A stretch of 64,000 bases of DNA from Nitrobacter sp039808345 (GTDB lineage: Bacteria > Pseudomonadota > Alphaproteobacteria > Rhizobiales > Xanthobacteraceae), in the NCBI RefSeq assembly GCF_047824785.1, contig NZ_CP181167.1:1116001-1180000 (forward strand), written 5' to 3'. Shown here in pieces: positions 8,840-16,691 of the stretch. Every line of letters starts with the position of its first letter. Positions within the stretch are counted from its first letter, which is position 1. The position numbers and the translations under genes were made by a program. Below the pieces are notes generated by a model. It was not told where the DNA came from. It did not search any database and saw nothing but the letters and a program-made list of their open reading frames with translations.

Positions 8840-9655
8840 TCAGCTCGACGGCTGTTGCGGTGCTTTGGAGCGAGGTGCTGCCACCTTCTTTGCGGGTTTT
8901 GGTGCAGCTTTTTGCGGGGTGATCAGCGTCTCGCAAGACAGGATCAGCTCTCGCGCATAAGTCCGCGCTGCAGCGATCACGCTCTTGCGATTTACAGCCA
9001 GAAGAAAATACAGGGCGTGGGCGGCAGCCACGATCAGAACGACAAGAACGCGTTTCGCGGCCGCGTTCCCGATGTCGAGCGTCCCGTGATAGACGAGCAC
9101 CGCCGCGCAAATGGCGACGACGATCCCGTTCAATGCGAGGGCCGTCCATTTCACGCCCAGCAAATTCCGGCGGAATCCGTACGCGCAGTTCTCGTTGAAC
9201 AGGATCGGGAACTTCTTGGTGTCCCGCGTGTGCGTGCGAAGCCACGTCCCGGCGAGCTCATAGAATGCATTCGCTGCGGCGGGGTTCTGTTGCTCGTCGT
9301 TCGCGGTCGGCTCCGGCTTCTCGATCTTGGCCGCAAGAAAGGCGCGGTATCGATCCTTTGAGGCCTGGTCGATCGTGTTGTCAGAGCGATGCATCATCGT
9401 GACCGACGGCTTGCCGCCGATCTCGCTGTACAGGCCCGGCTCGAGCGCCTGTCCCTGTTTCCGTGCCCAGTCGGACAACGCGTACAGCAGGGCCAGCATC
9501 GCCACCGTGGTCACCACCACGTAGAGATCCAGCTCCTTCCACGGCACGAGCAAGAACAGGGCGGCCAAGGCCGGAGCGACCGCGAGGATGAACCGAGCCC
9601 TCACGGTGTAGGCATCGAAGAAACGAAGCATCGAAGACCCCATTTGCTCGATCAT
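8840..9655 (-). CDS. Four-helix membrane protein coupled to an MBL gene
   Basis: A 271-residue protein whose ATG overlaps the stop of the upstream MBL remnant (ATGA at 9652-9655); this coupling decides the start. Hydrophobic segments are FILAVAPALAALFLLV, LYVVVTTVAMLALLYAL, LALNGIVVAICAAVLVY and VLVVLIVAAAHALYFLLAV, forming two hairpins separated by a soluble region of about 100 residues. The C-terminal tail is rich in Ala, Pro and Lys. I do not recognise a named family. The tight coupling to a ComEC-type MBL suggests the two proteins act together at the inner membrane. Confidence 0.65.
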   Translation of the reverse strand: MIEQMGSSMLRFFDAYTVRARFILAVAPALAALFLLVPWKELDLYVVVTTVAMLALLYALSDWARKQGQALEPGLYSEIGGKPSVTMMHRSDNTIDQASKDRYRAFLAAKIEKPEPTANDEQQNPAAANAFYELAGTWLRTHTRDTKKFPILFNENCAYGFRRNLLGVKWTALALNGIVVAICAAVLVYHGTLDIGNAAAKRVLVVLIVAAAHALYFLLAVNRKSVIAAARTYARELILSCETLITPQKAAPKPAKKVAAPRSKAPQQPSS

Positions 9656-10320
9656 GCCGCAACACCAGGCGCAGCCTTGTCTTCGACCTCGGTCCGCAAG
9701 GGAACGGGCGCGCTCGACGGCCAACCACGGCTGCTGCCGGAATGGTGCATGATCGTATTGCCGCGCGTCACATACACGGGATAGCCGCGGCGCAAGAAGG
9801 CGTTGCTGACCTGACCGTGCGGATATTCGGGCTTGCCATCGCCGACCGAGCAGATCGCGCTCCCGCAAGTGACGCCACTGGCGACCTTTCCTCCCAGCCA
9901 GCGGTCGAGCACATTCGGCGTGACGTTGCGCCGGTTGCCATGATGAGGCACCTGAACCATGTGGGGGATCTTCAGCTTGCCCAGTAGTGCCGCGTAGTCG
10001 GCGGCTTCGTTGAGACCCTCCGGTCCGACGTCGGCCGTCAGCAGGATGCGCTGCCCGTCAAATTCGCCCAGTTGCATGACGCTGGTCTCGTTCGACGCCG
10101 ATGTCGGATCGGGAGCGTTCAAAAGCGTTTCGATGTCCCATGTCTCCAGCAACTTGTTGCGTGCCTTTCCGGCTATTTCCGTTACTCGCTTCACCGAACG
10201 CAGGCGCAATCGGCCGGTCCCGCTCGACGAAGCGCCGGCGATCGGTGGGGTCCGCGAAGTTCTCTCTGCGATCAGGGAGCACTCGCCGCCGATCGAGAAG
10301 CGGGCAGCGCTCATCAACCG
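9652..10320 (-). pseudogene. ComEC/Rec2-type metallo-beta-lactamase, 5' end lost
   Basis: About 220 residues of the C-terminal half of an MBL-fold enzyme of the ComEC/Rec2 class remain. They include LLTADVGPEGLNEAADYAA, VPHHGNRRNVTPNVLDRWLG (metal-binding His-His) and the terminal GNTIMHHSGSSRGW. The N-terminal part with HxHxDH is missing: at about 10320 the sequence switches to an IS5 transposase remnant (10321-10418). The downstream membrane-protein gene overlaps by ATGA. MBL domains of this class are known or proposed nucleases. The residual ORF may still be translated from an internal ATG but would lack the primary metal site. Confidence 0.7.
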
Positions 10321-10418
10321 CATCGAGTGCAGGGCGAGCAGATGGCCGAGCGTGTCGATCGCCAGATGCAGCTTGGAGCCCTTCTTGCGCTTGTCTCCAT
10401 CATAGCCGGCACGCTGCT
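10321..10418 (-). pseudogene. IS5-family transposase fragment
   Basis: The minus strand reads RAGYDGDKRKKGSKLHLAID then TLGHLLALHS, nearly the same segment as in the IS5 transposase at 37.2 kb. Only about 95 bp survive, wedged between the MBL remnant and an IS481 remnant. Confidence 0.7.
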
Positions 10419-11143
10419 GTCACTCGATGATTGCCTCTATGCGTTGCAGCCAACCATCCCGCGTCTGACGCGCTCTTCACTGCATCGCTGCCTGCGCCGT
10501 CACGCGATCAGCAGGCTTCCGGAGGTTGAAGGCGACAAGCCCTCAAAGAAGAAGTTCAAGGCCTATCCGATCGGCTATTTCCACATCGACATTGCCGAGC
10601 TTCAGACGGCTGAAGGCAAGCTCTATCTCTACGTCGCCATTGATCGCACCAGCAAGTTCGCCTTCGCGCAACTGGTCAATAAGACGGAAAGAACATCAGC
10701 CTCGGCCTTCCTCGAAGCTCTGATCGCGGCCGTCCCCTACAAGATCCATACGGTGCTCACCGACAATGGGATCCAGTTCACCTTCCCGCCCCCGCTATGC
10801 GGACGGCCCGGCCGCAAGATACGTGACGCATATGTTCGATATGCGATGCCAGGAAAATGGGATCGAGCATCGCCTGACCAAGATCAAGCATCCCTGGACC
10901 AATGGTCAGGTCGAACGCATGAACCGAACGATCAAGGAAGCAACCGTCAAACGCTACCATTACGATCGACACGATCAGCTCGAAGCCCACCTTGCCGACT
11001 TCATCACCGCCTACAACTACGCTCGGCGGCTGAAGACCCTGAAGGGTCTCACACCTTACGAATACATCTGCAAGTGCTGGACTTCCCAACCAGAACGATT
11101 CAGACTCAACCCGCTCCACCAATTGCCGGGACTAAACACCTAT
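10419..11143 (+). pseudogene. IS481-family transposase, N-terminus lost, frameshifted
   Basis: It begins at LDDCLYALQPTIPRLTRSSL and continues through the integrase core YFHIDIAELQTAEGKLYLYV and VLTDNGIQF. The frame then changes near 10790 and resumes with ENGIEHRLTKIKHPWTNGQV and LADFITAYNYARRLKTLKGL. The end PGLN is followed by GGGACTAAACA, which matches the IS481-type terminal repeat also seen at 28941-28949. The N-terminal HTH part is absent and is replaced by the IS5 fragment. DDE residues (D in FHIDIA, D in LTDNG, E in QVERMN) remain, but the frameshift disables it. Confidence 0.8.
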
Positions 11144-11324
11144 AGGGTGGACGAGGCAGAATCCTATCCCGGATCCGGGGGCGGTTGGTTCTCTCGCTTA
11201 AAAATGTCGTGCGGACTAATAATATAGTGTATAAATTAAAGAGGTTTTTCGTATTTCTAGATATGAGGTGGACCCGCTTGGTGAGACAGTTTGGCGGCCT
11301 GGCTAAGGTGGATCGGGTTCGTTT

Positions 11325-12161
11325 CTACGCCGCCAATTGCTCCGTCATTTCCGCCATAGCATGGACTTCGTCGGGCGTCCTGCCGGCGAAGGTCGAGTGC
11401 GGGCGTCGCCGGTTGTAATAGTCTATCCAGGAGCCGATGCCGCAGCGGGCTTGGCTTCCCGTTTCGAATGTGCTGAGGAAGACGCACTCATATTTGAGGC
11501 TGCGCCACAGTCGTTCGATGAAGACGTTGTCCATCCAGCGGCCGCGCCCGTCCATGGAGATGCGGATGCCGGCATCCTTCAGCGTCGTCGTGAAGGCGAA
11601 GCTAGTGAACTGCGAGCCTTGGTCGGTGTTGAAGATGTCGGGCCTGCCATGGCAGGCGATCGCCTCTTCGAGAGCGGCAACACAGAAGTCGGCATCCATC
11701 GTGTTCGACAACCGCCAGGCCAGGACCTTGCGGCTGAACCAGTCCATGATGGCCACGAGGTAAAGGAAGCCGCGCCGCATCGGGATATAGGTCACATCGG
11801 CACACCAAACGTGATCCGGCCGCTCGATCGCCAGGTGCCGCAGCAGGTAGGGATAGATGCGATGCTGCGGATGCGGCTCGCTGGTTCTCGGCGCCTGGTA
11901 GATCGGCGACAGACCGATCTTGCGCATCAGCCGCCGGACCCGCTTGCGACCCACGCACCAGCCCTGACGCCGCAGATGCCGGGCCATCTGCCGGGAGCCA
12001 TACCAGGGCGTCTCCATGAAGGCCTCGTCGATGGTGCGCATCAGTTCGAGGTTCTCGGGCGTCTCGCCGGCGGGCTGTCGGTAGAACGACGCCCGCGAGA
12101 TCGAGACCAGTTCGCACTGGCGGCGGATCGAGAGCCGGTTGTGATCGGGGTCAATCATCAT
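11325..12161 (-). CDS. IS3-family OrfB transposase (DDE)
   Basis: A 278-residue rve integrase catalytic protein. The acidic triad is visible in HVWCADVTYIPM, IFNTDQGSQFTSF and NVFIERLWRSLKYE. The C-terminal YYNRRRPHSTFAGRTPDEVH is typical. A good ribosome site (GGAGGAGA) lies just before the ATG-ATG, 17 bp after the orfA stop, so independent initiation is plausible in addition to any -1 frameshift. No lesion is seen, so the element may be active. Confidence 0.92.
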   Translation of the reverse strand: MMIDPDHNRLSIRRQCELVSISRASFYRQPAGETPENLELMRTIDEAFMETPWYGSRQMARHLRRQGWCVGRKRVRRLMRKIGLSPIYQAPRTSEPHPQHRIYPYLLRHLAIERPDHVWCADVTYIPMRRGFLYLVAIMDWFSRKVLAWRLSNTMDADFCVAALEEAIACHGRPDIFNTDQGSQFTSFAFTTTLKDAGIRISMDGRGRWMDNVFIERLWRSLKYECVFLSTFETGSQARCGIGSWIDYYNRRRPHSTFAGRTPDEVHAMAEMTEQLAA

Positions 12162-12178
12162 TCTCCTCCGATCCAGGC

Positions 12179-12460
12179 TCAGCGATCGAAGGCCTTGGCC
12201 AAAAAATCCCGCTCAACGACAAGCTGGCCAATCTTGGCGTGCAGCTTGGTCACCTCGGCTTCCCGGCCGACCTGCGCATCAGCAGCCTTGTCGTCGAACG
12301 TCTTGGCCAGGTTCTCGATGGCCTGCCGTTTCCACTGCGTAATCTGGTTCGGATGAAGCTGGTGCTTTGTCGCCAGTTCCGAAATCGTCCGCTCGCCACG
12401 GATCGCCTCAAGCGCAACCTTGGCCTTGAACTCAGCCGTAAATCGTCTGCGTGTCTTCAT
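12179..12460 (-). CDS. IS3-family OrfA (HTH)
   Basis: A 93-residue protein: MKTRRRFTAEFKAKVALEAI begins the helix-turn-helix, followed by TISELATKHQLHPNQITQWK and a C-terminal coiled segment (EAEVTKLHAKIGQLVVERDF). It binds the terminal repeats and is usually joined to OrfB by frameshifting. Identical to the products at 19555 and 44398. Confidence 0.92.
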   Translation of the reverse strand: MKTRRRFTAEFKAKVALEAIRGERTISELATKHQLHPNQITQWKRQAIENLAKTFDDKAADAQVGREAEVTKLHAKIGQLVVERDFLAKAFDR

Positions 12461-12552
12461 ACCGGATCGTCCTTTTCATCGGGCGATCCACCTTATGCCC
12501 CTGTCTCAGAAACCGGCACCACCTCAATATGTTTGCGTTGATAGTTCGAGCA

Positions 12553-12815
12553 ATGTGGGAGACGCAGATGTTCACGCCGGCGTTCCTTGGCACTAAACCT
12601 TTTTTCGGTATTATTTTCGCTCTGGCGGTCGCAGCTGGGACTGGCTATGTGTATTATAATGGCGGTTTATCAACCGATCTGCCCGCCTCTTCTCCCCAGT
12701 GGAAGCCGGGCGGCGTCCATGGAGCGCCAGGGCTTTGATGGGGGCGACGGGGCTTCCCCTGCTTGTTGCTTATTGCGTTTATCGCCTTGTCCGCCGCCGT
12801 CGCAAAGCTGACTGA
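12553..12815 (+). pseudogene. Small membrane protein paralogue, frameshifted
   Basis: FGIIFALAVAAGTGYVYYNG and PGGVHGAPG match the intact gene at 13429 (ATTGYIYYNGG and NGGVHGAPG). A missing base near 12735 sends the frame into TGA. Restoring it gives LMGATGLPLLVAYCVYRLV and an ending KAD, as in the intact paralogue. The native start is uncertain because IS3 copy 1 ends only 27 bp upstream. Confidence 0.7.
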
Positions 12816-12835
12816 GACTGTTTGACGTGCTACGT

Positions 12836-12860
12836 GATGCCCGGCTCAAGACCGGGCATC
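12836..12860. repeat. GATGCCCGG hairpin
   Basis: A perfect 9-bp inverted repeat, GATGCCCGG / CCGGGCATC, with a 7-base loop, 20 bp after the small membrane pseudogene. It resembles the GC-rich palindromes scattered between genes in rhizobial genomes and could act as a terminator, although no T-run follows. Confidence 0.6.
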
Positions 12861-13074
12861 GAGCGGATTCTACCAACCGAGCGGTCTTCGTGGATGGATG
12901 CAATAGTCGTCTTTCAGCTTGTCGCGGCGATGACGGTGAGACGGATTAGGAGTAAGAGCCTATTTGAAAATTGTTTTAGTTTGGGATTTCGGTCTGGCTG
13001 CGAATGTGATTCATGCTCCGGATGTGGACACGCAAGCAGCGAGGCCGAATGGGGCCAGGATCGCCCGGCAAACC

Positions 13075-13310
13075 AAGCGCTATGCGTCTGACCTGACGGA
13101 CGAGGAAAGGGAACGGGTCGCGCCGCTGATGCCGAAGCCCGGACGCCGAGGCCGGCCCCGCGCACCCGCGTCGATAACTTCGCGAAACTCGACTTCACGG
13201 CTATCTCGTGCGCTCGGGCTGGCGCCTGGCAGATGCCGCCCGTGGCATTTCGGCCACTGGCGGACGGGTCTACGGCTGGTTCCGCGAGTTGGCAAAGACT
13301 CTAAGACTCT
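13075..13310 (+). pseudogene. IS5-family transposase N-terminal remnant
   Basis: The frame RYASDLTDEERERVAPLMPK then GRRGRPRAP matches the start of IS5-type transposases. After 13160 the frame is scrambled, although motifs for the usual GW-R-LP-FG-W and VYGWFRELA segments are recognisable in shifted frames. It separates the two small membrane-protein paralogues. Confidence 0.65.
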
Positions 13311-13366
13311 AACGGGCTGATTAGGTAGAGAAAATTTCAACATGTACGGAAAAATTTGGATAACAG

Positions 13367-13395
13367 TTTATTTTTTAATCCTGTTGGGATATAAT
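13367..13395 (+). promoter_or_regulatory. Possible promoter of the small membrane protein gene
   Basis: TATAAT at 13390-13395 lies 33 bp before the ATG at 13429 in an AT-rich stretch. The -35 position (TTTATT, 17-bp spacer) is weak. GGGAGC before the ATG is a plausible ribosome site. Confidence 0.35.
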
Positions 13396-13428
13396 TTAGT
13401 TAGCACTTAATGTGCCGGGAGCGTAGCC

Positions 13429-13680
13429 ATGCTTACTGTAATTCTTAAAATGATCCTTTTCTCCTTGGCCTTGGCCGGCGTAGCAACAACCGGATACATT
13501 TATTATAATGGTGGCTTATCGCCTGATACATGGATCTTTCAAGGCGGATTTCCCGCCAACTGGAAGAACGGAGGTGTTCATGGTGCTCCGGGCCCATTGA
13601 TGGGGGCCGCAGGACTTCCTGTGCTCTTAGTAGCATATGGCATGTACCGGCTGATCAAAGGTGGTCATAAAGCTGACTAA
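13429..13680 (+). CDS. Small two-helix membrane protein
   Basis: An 83-residue protein with a first hydrophobic segment at about residues 4-24 (ILKMILFSLALAGVATTGYI), a central Gly/Asn-rich loop (YYNGGLSPDTWIFQGG, NGGVHGAPGP), and a second hydrophobic segment near 60-75 (AAGLPVLLVAYGMYRLI) ending in basic residues. I do not recognise a named family. A frameshifted paralogue lies 600 bp upstream, separated by IS5 debris, so the gene was duplicated locally. A hairpin terminator follows the stop directly. Confidence 0.7.
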   Translation: MLTVILKMILFSLALAGVATTGYIYYNGGLSPDTWIFQGGFPANWKNGGVHGAPGPLMGAAGLPVLLVAYGMYRLIKGGHKAD

Positions 13681-13682
13681 CG

Positions 13683-13701
13683 GGAAGAGCCTTGCTCTTC
13701 C
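13683..13701 (+). terminator. Terminator after the small membrane protein gene
   Basis: GGAAGAGC / GCTCTTCC with a 3-base loop begins two bases after the stop codon at 13680 and is followed by a pyrimidine-rich TCTTCC. It fits an intrinsic terminator with a weak U-tract. Confidence 0.6.
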
Positions 13702-13980
13702 TCTTCCGAAGATTGGCGGCTTTGAGTTCGATAGCCGTGTGAGGATGTGAATTGTGGGAGTAGGACCAAATCGGCGCCGCTGTTGGTTTCAAGTGGATAT
13801 ACCACAGCATACATAAGCCTTTTCCGTTCGCGCAACGCAAAGCAATCTGCATGAAGCGTTTGGCCTTGCTGTAGTGCGGGGCGTCGAGGGCTTGTGCGCG
13901 TGTGCCTGATACCCAAGCGAGCGAAAGGCCCTTGGATACGGCCCAAGCTGTTGTCGGTCCTACACGGGTTGGTTAAGCGC

Positions 13981-14465
13981 GGTTTTCAGGCCATATTTGA
14001 TATCTTGTTGCGCAGGAGGATCAGATCCTAGGCAAGCTAGGTCATCGATCTGACTGTTGGGTGGCCATCGACTATCCCTGGTGACGTTGGGAAGATGCGA
14101 CTGTCGTCGATGAGGCATGTCAGCCTTTGCCAGCGCGACAGTGCGTATAGGATGGTGTCTGCGAGTTGTGTCCTCTGACTGATCAGGACAAGCTTGGCGT
14201 GGAGCTGGAGTGTGAGTTCGTCGATAATCGGTCGGCTCTTCTCTTGGCGTCCTAGCGGACGGTGCGACGCTCGTTGGCGGTGCGGCCACGGATCACGCTT
14301 CGATCGCATAGAGCCCAACAATGCGTTGGAGCGCCTCGCTGGCGATCGGTGCAGGAGCGCAAGGGCAAGTTCATAGAGAAGTGTCGGCGGACTTCACAGC
14401 GGAGATTTGTCGAACATACTATTGGCCAGCAGCTTCTGGTGTGCGAGTGGCCATGCATCGCATGA
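13981..14465 (-). pseudogene. IS66-family TnpC fragment
   Basis: Minus-strand frames contain EALQRIVGLYAIEA, then RPIIDELTLQLHAKLVLISQ and TILYALSRWQRLTCLIDD, matching the C-terminal region of IS66 TnpC, but spread over different frames with stops. A plus-strand N-terminal TnpC piece lies at 17.8 kb; the two may once have belonged to related elements. Confidence 0.7.
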
Positions 14466-14470
14466 GGTCA

Positions 14471-14854
14471 TTAAGGCAGACCTGAGGGAGTTAATTTCAG
14501 TCCCGGAAAGCGCGTAGTCATCGCTGTATGCAGAAATTTCAGGTGTCCAATCTGAGTTTCGAGCTCTATCAACCGGCGTTCTCCATTCTTGATATCGGTA
14601 CTTAATAAGTCTTGAAGTTTATTGTCGGCTGCATCGCGTTCAAGATATTCGTCAGTTCCGTTTCCGAAGGTCACGGCCGCACGTGCGAGGGCGTCCTCGA
14701 GACGTCGATTTAAACCGATGCGTTCAGCTTCTGCAATTTTGATTGCACTCTCTATCGCTTCGGCGACGGGCCTGAGGCGTGCCTGATCGGAATCAATATT
14801 ACGGGCATCGGAACGTGTTCTGAAAAACTTTTGTGCTCGCCCTAGTAGCAACAT
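14471..14854 (-). CDS. Hypothetical coiled-coil protein
   Basis: A 127-residue, charged, largely helical protein. Segments such as PVAEAIESAIKIAEAERIGL and NGERRLIELETQIGHLKFLH suggest coiled coil. No catalytic motif or signal peptide is seen and I do not recognise the family. It is lower in GC than its neighbours and lies between an IS66 remnant and the rml genes. The frame is clean and codon use looks real, so I keep it as a probable gene. Confidence 0.5.
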   Translation of the reverse strand: MLLLGRAQKFFRTRSDARNIDSDQARLRPVAEAIESAIKIAEAERIGLNRRLEDALARAAVTFGNGTDEYLERDAADNKLQDLLSTDIKNGERRLIELETQIGHLKFLHTAMTTRFPGLKLTPSGLP

Positions 14855-15122
14855 TGGTGATCTCGCGAGAAAATAATTCAGATATTATTAATTATAATGG
14901 CTATGGCTCTTAAAACCTAGAGCATTTTCGAGTTTCGTTAAATCGCTTAGTTTGATTCATGGGCCTTGAGTCCGGGAGTCCTTCATGCCCGCACCATTGT
15001 CGCGGGACCGTGCGTGTCCGCATTGCCCGCCGGTCGAGGGAGGGGGTCGAATTGAACGCCGGGCGTTTCGGCTGCCGAGTTGAAGGTTGATTAAAATGAT
15101 AACATCAGCCGCGATTCCGGTC

Positions 15123-15677
15123 TCAGACTTCCCCGTAGCGTGGAAGACGAGCGATGTCCTTGAGCAGCGGGGCGGTGGAATCGCGCGCAGAAAGAGAAGG
15201 GTTGTCGATCCCCCAGGCTATCGCCAGGTCTGGATCGTTCCAGCGCACGACGATTTCGTCCTTCGGACTATAATTATTGTCGCACTTGTAGGAGAAATCG
15301 GCGGTGTCCGATAGCACAACAAACCCGTGAGCAAAGCCACGCGGCACCCAAAGTTGACGACGATTTTCATCATCGAGTTCCACGGCAACATGCCGGCCGA
15401 AGGTCGGGCTGCCATGTCGGACATCCACGGCAACATCCAAAACGCGTCCCCTGGCGACGCTAACGAGCTTGCCCTGGCTCATCGGGTTCTGAAAATGAAG
15501 CCCTCGTAGCACGTCACGGCCAGATCGTGATAAATTGTCCTGCACGAAGGGCCGCGAAATCCCATGTGTGGTGTATCTTTCCAATTGATAGGTCTCCAGA
15601 AAGAAACCTCTGGAGTCGCCGACGATCCTGGGCTCGATAATCAGCACTTCGGGGATGGCTGTAGATATGACGTTCAT
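15123..15677 (-). CDS. rmlC: dTDP-4-dehydrorhamnose 3,5-epimerase
   Basis: A 184-residue cupin enzyme (RfbC) that epimerises dTDP-4-keto-6-deoxyglucose at C3 and C5. The start is set at MNVISTAIPEVLIIEP because the 10 upstream residues do not match the family. Typical segments are DSRGFFLETYQ, FVQDNLSRSGRDVLRGLHFQ (catalytic His region), GRVLDVAVDVRHGSPTFG, LWVPRGFAHGFVVLSD and YKCDNNYSPKDE. It is divergent from rmlA across about 117 bp. No rmlD is in the window, so the pathway here stops before dTDP-L-rhamnose unless the reductase lies elsewhere. Confidence 0.92.
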   Translation of the reverse strand: MNVISTAIPEVLIIEPRIVGDSRGFFLETYQLERYTTHGISRPFVQDNLSRSGRDVLRGLHFQNPMSQGKLVSVARGRVLDVAVDVRHGSPTFGRHVAVELDDENRRQLWVPRGFAHGFVVLSDTADFSYKCDNNYSPKDEIVVRWNDPDLAIAWGIDNPSLSARDSTAPLLKDIARLPRYGEV

Positions 15678-15794
15678 ATAAAGGAGATTTCTCTGAGCGC
15701 GGTCCAATTAATGTTTATAAAGTAGGATATAGCATCAAACTTGTGCCACCGGTCGCGTTGGTTGTTGCTTTATAGTTTAATCTTTTGAGGTCCC
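15678..15794. promoter_or_regulatory. Divergent rmlC / rmlA intergenic region
   Basis: This 117-bp AT-rich gap must hold the promoters for rmlC (leftward) and rmlA-rmlB (rightward). TATAGTTTAATCTTTTGAGG before the rmlA ATG provides an AT-rich -10-like element and a short purine ribosome site. No operator repeat is evident. Confidence 0.4.
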
Positions 15795-16679
15795 ATGAAA
15801 GGCATTATCCTAGCCGGCGGAACTGGCTCCCGTCTTTTTCCGGTTACGACTGTCGTCTCCAAGCAATTACTTCCGGTGTTCGACAAGCCGATGATTTACT
15901 ATCCCCTTTCCGTGCTGATGTTTGCTAGAATTCGCGAAATATTACTGATTACTACGCCTCAAGATCAGATGCTGTTTCAACGCTTGCTCGGCGACGGTAG
16001 TGATTTCGGATTGAGATTTTCATATGCCGCTCAGGATCATCCTCGAGGACTGGCTGACGCCTTTATCGTTGGACGCGATTTCATCGGATCAGATGCGGTC
16101 GCTTTGGTCCTGGGCGATAACATATTCTATGGACACGGCTTGCCCGAGCTTCTGACCAAGGCATCGGCCCGTAGGGTGGGAGCCACGATATTCGGCAATG
16201 TGGTCAACAACCCGGCTCAGTATGGCGTGGTTGAACTTGATGCTTCCGGCCGCGCCATTTCGATCGAGGAGAAACCAGCGAAACCGAGATCCAACATCGC
16301 CGTGACCGGACTCTATTTTTATGATAACGACGTTGTCGAAATTGCGGGCAGTATCAAGCCATCATCTCGTGGTGAAATCGAGATTACAGACATTAATTTA
16401 GCCTACAGGGAACGCGGAGATCTCTTTGTTGAGGTTCTGGGTCGCGGCTTTGCCTGGCTCGACACGGGGACGCATTCTTCGCTAGTCGAGGCGAGTCATT
16501 TTGTTCAAGTTCTGGAGCAGCGCCAAGGCTTGCGGATCGCCTGTCCCGAAGAGATCGCGCTCCGTCAGGGCTATATTTCTCTGGAGCAGTTTGGTCGAGC
16601 GGCCAGCAAATGCGCGAAAAGCAGCTATGGCGAATATTTAATGTCCGTTTATCGTAACTTCGAAGCGGGCCAATACTAG
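15795..16679 (+). CDS. rmlA: Glucose-1-phosphate thymidylyltransferase
   Basis: A 294-residue nucleotidyltransferase (RfbA) making dTDP-glucose from dTTP and glucose-1-phosphate. Signature GIILAGGTGSRLFPVTTVVS at the N-terminus, then KQLLPVFDKPMIYYPLSVLM, LGDNIFYGHGLPELL, and GVVELDASGRAISIEEKPAK. Length matches the family (about 290). It starts the pathway and is followed 12 bp later by rmlB on the same strand. Confidence 0.95.
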   Translation: MKGIILAGGTGSRLFPVTTVVSKQLLPVFDKPMIYYPLSVLMFARIREILLITTPQDQMLFQRLLGDGSDFGLRFSYAAQDHPRGLADAFIVGRDFIGSDAVALVLGDNIFYGHGLPELLTKASARRVGATIFGNVVNNPAQYGVVELDASGRAISIEEKPAKPRSNIAVTGLYFYDNDVVEIAGSIKPSSRGEIEITDINLAYRERGDLFVEVLGRGFAWLDTGTHSSLVEASHFVQVLEQRQGLRIACPEEIALRQGYISLEQFGRAASKCAKSSYGEYLMSVYRNFEAGQY

Positions 16680-16691
16680 CAGGTTCAAGCT

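Larger units (their letters stand above)
11264..12526 (-). mobile_element. IS3-family element, copy 1 (1263 bp)
   Basis: The ends are TGAGGTGG at 11264 and its inverse CCACCTCA ending at 12526. Both sides are flanked by ATA (11261-11263 and 12527-12529), a 3-bp target duplication usual for IS3. It matches the elements at 19489-20751 and 44332-45594 and encodes orfA and orfB. It sits in inverse orientation to the other two. Confidence 0.93.

Noticed and set aside
13677..13946. Minus-strand frame of 89 codons after the small membrane protein
   Set aside because: It overlaps the terminator and has no recognisable motif; two competing frames of similar length exist.
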